From: Candidatus Woesearchaeota archaeon
GTDB taxonomy: Archaea > Nanobdellota > Nanobdellia > Woesearchaeales > ARS49
DNA: 6,971 nucleotides
NCBI GenBank assembly: GCA_016203425.1
Contig: JACQMU010000073.1
Coordinates: 1 to 6,971, forward strand
Direction: 5' to 3'
The notes under the pieces were generated by a model that had not been told where the DNA came from, ran no database searches, and saw only the letters and a program-made list of their open reading frames with translations. This document shows positions 1-5,564 of the stretch, piece after piece. Numbering within the stretch: the first letter of the stretch is position 1; each line of letters opens with the position of its first letter. The translations under genes and the position numbers were made by a program.

Positions 1-1
1 G

Positions 2-781
2 TTTGCGTTTTTGCAGAATGTCGGGCTAAAATATCATCCTGATATTGTCGTACTGTTTTTTTATCCTAATGATTTTGCTGATGTTGTTTTTAATTATCCA
101 CGATACTCGCTCAAAGATGATGGCACTATAGACCCTTTGCCGATTATGAAAGAAAGAACAATTAATGCGCCTGAAAAAAGGAACATGATTGTTGCATTTC
201 TAACAAGAAACTTGCACTCAATGGTTTTCTTATATGAATTGTACAAAAATCCCCGCTCTAATTATTTGTTTAATTATTTGCTTCCTGAAAAAGAAGGCGC
301 GATGACATATCTCGAAACCAAAAAGAGAACTGTAGCGTTGTATGCTGGTTTTGACTTTACTATCCATTCCATGTCGGAAAATTATAATGTGGTGATGGAA
401 GTTAGTATCCAAAAGATATTTGCTTTGTTTAAGGCATTTGAGCAGGAATCAAAAAAACATAATTTTAAGTTTGTTGTTGTTAACATTCCCAGCAGATATC
501 AGTTTAATGTTGAAGAAACAGAAAAGATGTTTGCTCCTGGGCTGGCTGATTTTTATAAAGAAGTTGGTGGCAAATTTATTCCTGACAAGCAGAATAAGCT
601 TTTCAGAACTTTCTTTGATGCTCAGAATATCTCTTATGTTGATTTATTCTATGTTGAAGATTTCTCAAACAACACTGCAGAAATGTATTTTAAGCGCAAT
701 GTTCACACTAACAAAAAAGGAAATGAAGTTATTGCTCGGGCTGTTCATGATAAATTAAGTGCAGTTGGGTATGATGATTAA
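2..781 (+). CDS. SGNH/GDSL-type hydrolase, C-terminal part (5' end outside window)
   Basis: This reading frame is open to the left edge (F-A-F precede the first TTG at 11), so the true start and the N-terminal nucleophile block (usually GDS) lie outside. The visible part begins with the pattern GLKYHPDIVVLFFYPNDF (codons at about 26-79), typical of the central strand and the N-D block of SGNH hydrolases acting on surface glycans or lipids. A second strand (KFVVVNIPS, near 466-492) is followed by the C-terminal block NVHTNKKGNEV, where the His at 704-706 fits the catalytic His of the family. The acidic partner usually seen two or three residues before it (D-x-H or D-x-x-H) is replaced by Asn or Arg here. 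No membrane segment is visible in this part. It could act in envelope polysaccharide acetylation or deacetylation, but no partner gene is in view. The family call is fairly sure; the substrate is unknown. Confidence 0.6.
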   Translation, partial: FAFLQNVGLKYHPDIVVLFFYPNDFADVVFNYPRYSLKDDGTIDPLPIMKERTINAPEKRNMIVAFLTRNLHSMVFLYELYKNPRSNYLFNYLLPEKEGAMTYLETKKRTVALYAGFDFTIHSMSENYNVVMEVSIQKIFALFKAFEQESKKHNFKFVVVNIPSRYQFNVEETEKMFAPGLADFYKEVGGKFIPDKQNKLFRTFFDAQNISYVDLFYVEDFSNNTAEMYFKRNVHTNKKGNEVIARAVHDKLSAVGYDD

Positions 782-816
782 TTTTCACCCCTTACCAATG
801 CTAACAAACCACAAGG

Positions 817-827
817 TTTAAATATAA
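817..827 (+). promoter_or_regulatory. Archaeal TATA box for the anchored surface protein gene
   Basis: TTTAAATATAA lies 47 bases before the ATG at 874 in an otherwise mixed-composition gap. With the usual archaeal spacing of 25-27 bases from TATA centre to start, transcription would begin near 848, giving a leader of about 25 bases that contains the G-rich ribosome binding site. Seen: the motif and its spacing. Inferred: its use. Confidence 0.6.
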
Positions 828-858
828 ACTATATTTTGCAGCCTACAAATAACTCTTT

Positions 859-864
859 GGGGGT
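859..864 (+). promoter_or_regulatory. Ribosome binding site of the surface protein gene
   Basis: GGGGGT matches the archaeal GGAGGT consensus with one mismatch and sits 9 bases before the ATG at 874. It supports that start over any later one. Confidence 0.45.
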
Positions 865-873
865 ACCAACAAA

Positions 874-1878
874 ATGAGCAACATATCAAAAATAATGATG
901 AACTTGCTGTTGTTGCTTGCAATGGTTGGCGTCGTAAGCGCTGCACCTTTGCCAGTGACTGTTAACAGCGTTGAAGTTGATGATCAGCTTGTCACGCTGA
1001 GCTCAACAAATCGATTGAGTATTGAGCGTGATCAGCCGTTTGAGATTAACGTTGTTCTCACTGCAACAGAGGCATTGTCTAATGTTGAGGTTGAGGCATT
1101 TGTTTCTGGTTATGAATATAATGATGTTGAGCGCGTGCTTGACGCAACGCCTGTGTTTGACATGGCAACAAATACAACGTATACAAAGCGTTTGACATTA
1201 GTCTTGCCTTCTGATGCTGCTGCTGACAATTACAAATTAAGGGTTGTCATTGCAGACCGCAATCATGACGCAATTATTCAGAATTATGAATTGCGATTTG
1301 ATGCACAAAGGCATTTGTTGAGGGTTGATGATGTTAATCTTTTCTCAGCTGGCCATGGCAATGAGGTTGTTTCAGGTGACCCGTTGCTTGCAAATGTTCG
1401 CGTGAAAAACTTGGGTGATAGAACTGAAGAGGATGTCAAGGTTCGTGTTTCACTGCCTGAATTGGGCGTTTCTGGAACAAGATATATTGACAGCATTCGT
1501 TCTGACAAGTCTGAAGAAACTGGAAATCTTTACTTAAAACTGGCAAAATGCGTTGAGCCTGGCGATTATGGAGTGACGACTGAAGTCACTTATGATAATG
1601 GCAAGCGCTTAGTGACTGACAGAAGCCAGACAGTGACTGTGTTGAAGAACGATGCATGCGACAGGCAGGATGAGCCTCAGAAGGTTATTGTTGAAGTTAT
1701 TCAGCAAACACCTCCTGCACAGCCTTCAGTTTCTGAAACCGACACTGGTGATAACTCATTAAGCAAGATTCGCAGTGCACTTGAGATTTTCCTCGTTGTG
1801 CTCTTTGCAGTCTTCATTGTTATCGGCATTGTTGTGTTCTTCAGCCGCTTGATGCACAATCCAGAAGACGAAGAATAA
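874..1878 (+). CDS. Secreted, membrane-anchored protein with two Ig/CARDB-like domains
   Basis: This 334-residue protein has a clear envelope layout. Residues 1-23 form a signal peptide: a basic K6, a hydrophobic run at 11-21 and a V-S-A cleavage box before A24. Residues about 25-145 and 148-258 are rich in beta-forming and charged residues, and look like two Ig-fold repeats. The second, with RVKNLGDRTEEDVKVRVSLP at 176-195, has the 'strand, N-x-G, acidic turn, V-x-V-x-L' pattern of CARDB or DUF11-type adhesion modules. Only two cysteines follow the signal peptide (C226 and C262), so a disulfide between them is possible. A polar Pro/Thr/Ser linker (about 278-297) leads to a membrane helix at 306-323 and a short acidic cytoplasmic tail. 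One N-T-T glycosylation sequon is at N100. The protein should be displayed outside the cell, as an S-layer partner or adhesin. It has its own promoter. The architecture is sure; the exact role is not known. Confidence 0.8.
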   Translation: MSNISKIMMNLLLLLAMVGVVSAAPLPVTVNSVEVDDQLVTLSSTNRLSIERDQPFEINVVLTATEALSNVEVEAFVSGYEYNDVERVLDATPVFDMATNTTYTKRLTLVLPSDAAADNYKLRVVIADRNHDAIIQNYELRFDAQRHLLRVDDVNLFSAGHGNEVVSGDPLLANVRVKNLGDRTEEDVKVRVSLPELGVSGTRYIDSIRSDKSEETGNLYLKLAKCVEPGDYGVTTEVTYDNGKRLVTDRSQTVTVLKNDACDRQDEPQKVIVEVIQQTPPAQPSVSETDTGDNSLSKIRSALEIFLVVLFAVFIVIGIVVFFSRLMHNPEDEE

Positions 1879-1882
1879 TTCG

Positions 1883-1902
1883 TTTTTTTATTTTTTATTT
1901 TT
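1883..1902 (+). terminator. Oligo-T terminator after the surface protein gene
   Basis: Runs of seven, six and five T, each broken by one A, start 4 bases after the TAA at 1876-1878. Archaeal transcription commonly stops at such runs without a hairpin. The runs end directly at the ribosome binding site of the next gene, so termination may be partial and control how much message reaches the 110-residue gene and alaS. Confidence 0.5.
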
Positions 1903-1908
1903 GGTGAT
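1903..1908 (+). promoter_or_regulatory. Perfect Shine-Dalgarno site of the 110-residue gene
   Basis: GGTGAT is an exact complement to the ATCACC at the 3' end of archaeal 16S rRNA, with a 5-base spacer to the ATG at 1914. It fixes the start of this otherwise unrecognised gene and argues that it is really translated. Confidence 0.75.
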
Positions 1909-1913
1909 TTTTT

Positions 1914-2246
1914 ATGGTGTCTCAACAATACGCAATTTATGCTGAGGAAGTTTTTAAGCCTTCTATTGATGATGAAAGCACGCAGTACGTGCTTGCAGAT
2001 CTTTGGAAGGGAACTGCTACATCAAAAAATAGCGAGCATGAACTTGCTGATTTGTTGTTTGATGAATTGCCCAAAAGTGTTAAAAAAGAAAAGTTTGATG
2101 ATGGTGTGCTGACAGAAATTGCACATGAATATCTGCCACCTATTCGTATTGCTAAAGGCATAATGATTATTCCGCGGCATTTGACTGTTCAGGAGTTGCG
2201 CTTTGTTGCAAGAGAATACGCACAAAAGTTTAAGAATCCTCAATAA
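1914..2246 (+). CDS. Conserved-looking small protein of unknown function, upstream of alaS
   Basis: I do not recognise this 110-residue protein. It is soluble, with no signal peptide, membrane segment or cysteine. It opens with a mixed segment (MVSQQYAIYAEEVF), has an acidic/polar middle with a helical stretch (about 40-60), and ends with a hydrophobic strand-like segment (RIAKGIMIIP, about 78-87) and a basic amphipathic helix (TVQELRFVAREYAQKF, 91-106). That order could suit a small nucleic-acid-binding or adaptor fold, but this is only a guess. The perfect ribosome binding site supports its reality. Its stop is 12 bases before alaS, so the two genes are very likely one message, and a translation-related role is a reasonable but unproven guess. 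No clear TATA box lies directly ahead; the message may come from read-through of the surface protein gene or from a promoter inside it. Confidence 0.7.
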   Translation: MVSQQYAIYAEEVFKPSIDDESTQYVLADLWKGTATSKNSEHELADLLFDELPKSVKKEKFDDGVLTEIAHEYLPPIRIAKGIMIIPRHLTVQELRFVAREYAQKFKNPQ

Positions 2247-2258
2247 TTCTGTGCTTGT

Positions 2259-4787
2259 ATGCTCACTGATAAGGAATTAAAGGTGCAGTTCAAACAAAAG
2301 TGTAAGGCTGACCCTGAACAGCATTATCCTGTCAAAACATTGAAGGATTTGGGTTTTTACCGTCAGCAATGCTCGTGTGGCACTTTCTTCTGGAGTGTTA
2401 ACCCGAATCAAAAAGTGTGTGGTGATGCTGCGTGTTCTGGTGGTTTTCGTTTTATTAATAACAGCCCTGCAAAGAACAAGCTTGACTACGTTGAAACGTG
2501 GCAAAAGTTTTCCAAAATGTTTGAAGAGCTTGGCTATACTCCTGTTAAGCGTTATCCTGTGGTCGCAAGATGGAATCCCACAACAGACTTTACTATTGCA
2601 AGTATTGCTGCATTCCAGCCGTTTGTCGTGACTGGTGAAGTGGCTCCGCCAGCAAATCCACTTGTCATACCACAGTTCTGTGTCAGATTCGGCGATATTG
2701 ATAATGTTGGCATTACTGGTTCTCATTATACTGGTTTTGTCATGATTGGTCAGCACGCGTTTGTGCAGCCTAAAGAATATGATATCAACAAATATCTCAG
2801 CCACATTCACAAATGGTTGTCGAAAGGCATTGGTTTGAAGGATGAAGAAATTACTTTTCACGAGGATGCTTGGGCTGGTGGTGGTAATTGCGGTCCGTCG
2901 ATGGAATTCTTCAGCAGAGGTCTTGAGCTCGGTAATCAGGTGTACATGCAGTATGAACAAACAGAGGCAGGCATTCAGGAATTGAAGATTAAAGTGCTTG
3001 ACATGGGTATGGGGCATGAGCGCGTGCCTTGGTTTACGCAGGGCAAAAGCACGAGTTATGAAACAACGTTTCCGACAGTTGCAAAAAAATTGCAGTCGAT
3101 AACTGGGGTTAAAATTGACGCAAAACTGATGGCAGGTTTTCTTCCGAAAGCTAACATGTTGAATGTTGATGAGGTTTCTGATGTTGAAAAAGCGTGGGAA
3201 AATATTGCCAAGAGCCTGAAAGTTTCTTCGAAAGAGCTGAAGGGCGCTATTCTTCCGCTTGCAGCCCAATACGCAATTGCAGACCACGCGCGGAGTTTGT
3301 TGTTCACTATTAATGATGGTGCTTTGCCAAGTAATGTTGGGGGCATGTATAATTTAAGGGTTATTGCTCGTCGTGCGTTTGAATTTATTGAGAAATATGG
3401 CTGGAACATTGATTTGTGTGATGTTTGTGAGTGGCACGCTGAGTATCTCAAGCCGTTGTTTCCTGAACTGAAAGAGAACATTGAAAGTGTGAGAAAAATT
3501 CTTGAAGTTGAAAAGATAAAGTATTTGTCGACGAAGCAGAAAGTTAGCGAGATTTTGGGCAGAGTATTGTCAAATGATGTGACAACTGATAAATTAATTG
3601 AATTGTATGACAGCCAGGGTGTGAGTCCAGCATTGATTGCTGAAGAAGCAAAAAAGCAGGACAAGGTTATCAAGATTCCTGATAATTTCTACGCCCTCAT
3701 TGCTGCGCGGCATGAACAAAAGCCGCAGGAGCACGCAACTGAGCGTGAGGAAAAAATTGGTGTTGGTGATGTTCCTGCAACTGAAGCATTGTATTTTGAT
3801 GATTGGAAGCTCGCGTCTTTTGAAGCTAAAGTGCTGAAAATCGTCGGCAATCATGTTATTCTCGACAAAACCGCGTTTTATCCTGTTTCTGGCGGTCAAA
3901 TGCATGATATTGGCATGTTGAGCAGGGAAAAAGTTATTGACGTATTCAAACAGGGCAAGATTATTATTCATAAGCTCGAAGAACCACCGAAATTTAAGGA
4001 AGGCAACATCATAAAAGGTGAGATTGATTTTGAGCGCAGGAAGCAGCTTGCCCAGCATCATACTGCAACGCATATTGTTAATGCTGCTGCACGCCAAGTG
4101 CTTGGCCGCCACATTAATCAGGCTGGTGCGAAAAAGGATGTTGATAAAGCATACATTGACCTTACGCATTATCAGCCTGTTTCTGGCGATGAATTGAAAC
4201 AGATTGAAAAAGTTGCGAATGATATTGTTAAAAAGTCTATTAAAACAAACAAAACTTTTTTGCCGCGCACTGATGCTGAGAAAAAGTACGGCATGCGCAT
4301 TTATCAGGGTGGTGCTGTGCCTGGAAAGCTGATTCGCATCATGGAAATTCCTGATATTGATGTGCAGGCGTGTGGTGGTACACATTTAAACAACACGTCA
4401 GAAACTGAAAAGATTATTTTGTTGAACACGACAAAAGTTAAGGATGGCGTCGTCAGAATTTATTTCTGTGCTGGAAAAGCCGCAGATGGTATAGAAAATT
4501 TGGAAAGAAACCACATTGAAGAAATCAGCAAGATTCTGAGAGTCCCTGATAACCAAATTCCTGCTCGTGCTCAGGAATTGTTTGAAGCGTGGAAGAAAGC
4601 GCGAAAGCTAGTGAACAAAGGTGAAAAAACAGACATAAAACAGTTTGATTTGTCGTCGAAAGACACATTTGACGGCGATGTGCTGAAGAAAACATCTGAA
4701 ATTCTGAACACACAGGTTGAATACATTGCCAAATCATTGCAAAGATTTTTGAATGAGCTGGAATTGTTTAAGAAGCAGTTGAAGTAA
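2259..4787 (+). CDS. alaS: Alanyl-tRNA synthetase, archaeal type, with short C-terminal region
   Basis: Class II synthetase that charges tRNA-Ala with alanine and hydrolyses mischarged Ser/Gly-tRNA. The N-terminal part has the archaeal-type cysteine cluster (C38, C40, C54, C59; the first pair is C-x-C where relatives I recall have C-x-x-C). The catalytic core shows RYPVVARW (98-105), PPANPLVIPQ, DIDNVGITG (146-154), WAGGGNCGP (205-213) and GHERVPW (252-258). N106 follows RW where R is usual. The editing domain has FYPVSGGQ (540-547), the H601-x3-H605 pair in HHTATH and the C705-x3-H709 pair in CGGTH, the full zinc/editing site. After about 740 there are two helical stretches of similar pattern (755-786 and 811-842), then the stop. 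The glycine-rich C-Ala globular domain, which takes archaeal family members to about 890-920 residues, is not seen. No good ribosome binding site precedes the ATG; with a 12-base gap, translation is probably coupled to the preceding gene. A diverged copy of the last codons lies downstream. Confidence 0.95.
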   Translation: MLTDKELKVQFKQKCKADPEQHYPVKTLKDLGFYRQQCSCGTFFWSVNPNQKVCGDAACSGGFRFINNSPAKNKLDYVETWQKFSKMFEELGYTPVKRYPVVARWNPTTDFTIASIAAFQPFVVTGEVAPPANPLVIPQFCVRFGDIDNVGITGSHYTGFVMIGQHAFVQPKEYDINKYLSHIHKWLSKGIGLKDEEITFHEDAWAGGGNCGPSMEFFSRGLELGNQVYMQYEQTEAGIQELKIKVLDMGMGHERVPWFTQGKSTSYETTFPTVAKKLQSITGVKIDAKLMAGFLPKANMLNVDEVSDVEKAWENIAKSLKVSSKELKGAILPLAAQYAIADHARSLLFTINDGALPSNVGGMYNLRVIARRAFEFIEKYGWNIDLCDVCEWHAEYLKPLFPELKENIESVRKILEVEKIKYLSTKQKVSEILGRVLSNDVTTDKLIELYDSQGVSPALIAEEAKKQDKVIKIPDNFYALIAARHEQKPQEHATEREEKIGVGDVPATEALYFDDWKLASFEAKVLKIVGNHVILDKTAFYPVSGGQMHDIGMLSREKVIDVFKQGKIIIHKLEEPPKFKEGNIIKGEIDFERRKQLAQHHTATHIVNAAARQVLGRHINQAGAKKDVDKAYIDLTHYQPVSGDELKQIEKVANDIVKKSIKTNKTFLPRTDAEKKYGMRIYQGGAVPGKLIRIMEIPDIDVQACGGTHLNNTSETEKIILLNTTKVKDGVVRIYFCAGKAADGIENLERNHIEEISKILRVPDNQIPARAQELFEAWKKARKLVNKGEKTDIKQFDLSSKDTFDGDVLKKTSEILNTQVEYIAKSLQRFLNELELFKKQLK

Positions 4788-4796
4788 GTCAACACT

Positions 4797-4828
4797 TTGT
4801 TTCTTCTTTTTTAAGTTGTTTTTATTTT
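4797..4828 (+). terminator. T-rich terminator after alaS
   Basis: The T-rich stretch starts 10 bases after the alaS stop and includes runs of six (near 4807-4812) and five (4819-4823) T. A weak 5-bp inverted repeat (GTTGA at 4778-4782, TCAAC at 4789-4793) spans the stop codon. The last T run overlaps the stop codon of the convergent gene on the - strand. Confidence 0.5.
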
Positions 4829-5291
4829 ATAATTTTGTTCCTAATAGGTTTTCCAATAGGACCATTTCCTCTAAACTATTTGGTGCGGGAACACGAATTT
4901 TTCTTATAGTCTTCCATTTCTCTTTTAAGTCTGTTACTATTTGGGGATTAGGATCATTTAATGATTTCATAAATTCTGTCATTTTTACCATGATAATAGA
5001 CAGAAAACTATTATAATTCTGCCAATAATTTCTTCTGATGGAAATAGATTGACCTGAACTATACACTACGCCAATTTTCTTTGCATCGGTCTCTGCACTT
5101 TTTACTTCTGCGTTGACAAGTTTGCTTGTTCGTGTTATTTCATCTTTTAATAATTTTGCTAAAACTTTTGCATCATTAATGTTGGGGGGATTTGTTTTGA
5201 ACAATAATGTTTCTATATCTTTACTCCAAGAAATCATTCTTGTGATGTTATTTTTATAACTTGTGTCGTCATTTGTACTGAATAAGCCCAT
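4827..5291 (-). CDS. AT-rich orphan gene, 154-residue helical protein of unknown function
   Basis: I do not recognise this protein. It is predicted to be mostly helical, charged and soluble, with no signal peptide, cysteine or clear membrane segment. The first third (about 15-65) alternates lysine, acidic and hydrophobic residues (DAKVLAKLLKDEITRTSKLV), followed by a second helical stretch (about 85-125) and a conserved-looking end (RVPAPNSLEEMVLLENLLG). The ATG is fixed by a GGAGGTG ribosome binding site 7 bases ahead and a TATA box 45 bases ahead. The gene is convergent with alaS, with only 39 bases between their stops. Its base composition is visibly poorer in G+C than alaS. It sits between the alaS 3' end and a second, diverged copy of that end, so it may be the cargo of a small insertion. 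A toxin, antitoxin or phage-derived function is possible, but nothing in the sequence shows it. Confidence 0.75.
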   Translation of the reverse strand: MGLFSTNDDTSYKNNITRMISWSKDIETLLFKTNPPNINDAKVLAKLLKDEITRTSKLVNAEVKSAETDAKKIGVVYSSGQSISIRRNYWQNYNSFLSIIMVKMTEFMKSLNDPNPQIVTDLKEKWKTIRKIRVPAPNSLEEMVLLENLLGTKL

Positions 5292-5298
5292 ATTTCTA

Positions 5299-5305
5299 CA
5301 CCTCC
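5299..5305 (-). promoter_or_regulatory. Strong Shine-Dalgarno site of the 154-residue gene
   Basis: On the - strand GGAGGTG lies 7 bases before the ATG (5291-5289). It is a seven-base match to the anti-Shine-Dalgarno sequence, stronger than that of alaS, and shows that this unrecognised gene is meant to be translated well. Confidence 0.8.
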
Positions 5306-5335
5306 GTAAACATATTTCTTAAACAATTTTGTGTG

Positions 5336-5344
5336 TATTATAAA
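5336..5344 (-). promoter_or_regulatory. TATA box of the 154-residue gene
   Basis: TTTATAATA on the - strand has an A-rich TTAAA element just before it, suitable for transcription factor B. Transcription would start near 5313-5316, giving a leader of about 22-25 bases that includes the ribosome binding site. The gene therefore has its own promoter and need not depend on the HEPN-like gene upstream. Confidence 0.55.
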
Positions 5345-5388
5345 TTTAACTATTTTGTAAGTGAAAAAGGGGGATTAAGTAATGTTAT

Positions 5389-5394
5389 AAAAAA
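5389..5394 (-). terminator. Possible oligo-T terminator of the HEPN-like gene message
   Basis: A run of six T on the - strand, with a further five-T run at 5364-5368, lies in the AT-rich gap after the HEPN-like gene and before the TATA box of the 154-residue gene. It would separate the two transcripts. Confidence 0.3.
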
Positions 5395-5429
5395 CTTAAG
5401 AGTGTTGAATAATCATTTTTCACAATGCG

Positions 5430-5467
5430 AAACTCAACTATTCCTTCATGAGTTTGAACTGTTCAAA
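5430..5467. repeat. Pair of small overlapping inverted repeats inside the alaS-tail fragment
   Basis: AAACTCA (5430-5436) is complementary to TGAGTTT (5449-5455), and TTTGAA (5453-5458) to TTCAAA (5462-5467) around a 3-base loop. The two share bases, so only one can form at a time. They lie in the diverged copy and have no counterpart in alaS itself, so they may be chance or decay products. Confidence 0.35.
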
Positions 5468-5474
5468 AAACAAT

Positions 5475-5564
5475 TTAAATGTTTCGGTTCACATTCCGAG
5501 ACTTTTGCATTTTTCTCGGTTTCCACTCCGAAGTCTTATTAAAGAAGAACAAATACATTTTCAT
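5475..5564 (-). CDS. Possible 29-residue peptide overlapping the end of the HEPN-like gene
   Basis: An ATG at 5564-5562 overlaps the TGA of the HEPN-like gene in an ATGA arrangement, the usual sign of coupled translation, with GAGAGG directly ahead of it as a possible ribosome binding site. The frame (MKMYLFFFNKTSEWKPRK and on) has a short hydrophobic start and a strongly basic second half, and ends with TAA at 5477-5475. It runs through the direct repeats on the opposite strand, and 29 codons can arise by chance. I list it only because of the overlap and the basic composition. Confidence 0.2.
   Translation of the reverse strand: MKMYLFFFNKTSEWKPRKMQKSRNVNRNI
5484..5537. repeat. Two imperfect 21-22-base direct repeats with internal hairpins
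   Basis: Copies at 5484-5504 and 5516-5537 repeat with a 32-base period. Both start with TCGGTT and contain a CCGA after 8 intervening bases, so each can fold as a TCGG/CCGA mini-hairpin. Between the copies CCGAGA (5496-5501) is complementary to TCTCGG (5514-5519), and AGACTT (5499-5504) to AAGTCT (5531-5536). The block starts 4 bases after the alaS-like fragment. It could be an attachment or protein-binding region of an inserted element, or a folded 3' end for the message of the HEPN-like gene that is read through it on the - strand. Confidence 0.5.

Larger units (their letters stand above)
5351..5479 (+). pseudogene. Diverged duplicate of the alaS 3' end (displaced gene fragment)
   Basis: Read on the + strand, codons at 5441-5479 give FLHEFELFKKQFK. 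The last residues of AlaRS (830-842) are FLNELELFKKQLK: ten of thirteen are identical and two of the three changes are Leu/Phe. Most of the DNA differences fall at third codon positions (TTT/TTC, AAG/AAA, CAG/CAA), which points to true protein-level homology with long separation. Weaker similarity runs upstream in the same frame: VIKNLRVLN at 5384-5410 against VLKKTSEILN at AlaRS 808-817 with one residue gapped, and F-V-S-E-K against F-D-L-S-S-K. The fragment has no start or ribosome binding site of its own, and the alaS stop codon is replaced by TGT, so the frame runs on to a TAA at 5540-5542. I read it as a non-functional gene remnant. The 13-residue core is the secure part; the upstream extension is tentative. 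Confidence 0.6.

Noticed and set aside
2277..3287. Long - strand open frame (336 codons) opposite alaS
   Set aside because: It is antisense to the best-supported gene of the window, its composition is odd (many H, R, C, F), and it has no ribosome binding site. It follows from the codon use of alaS. The same holds for the - strand frames at 3056-3673 and 3594-4385.
5282..5542. Functional + strand gene containing the alaS-like tail
   Set aside because: The frame is open for about 87 codons, but its first part overlaps the start region of the - strand gene, there is no ribosome binding site before the GTG at 5333, and the end runs into the repeats. A remnant explains it better.
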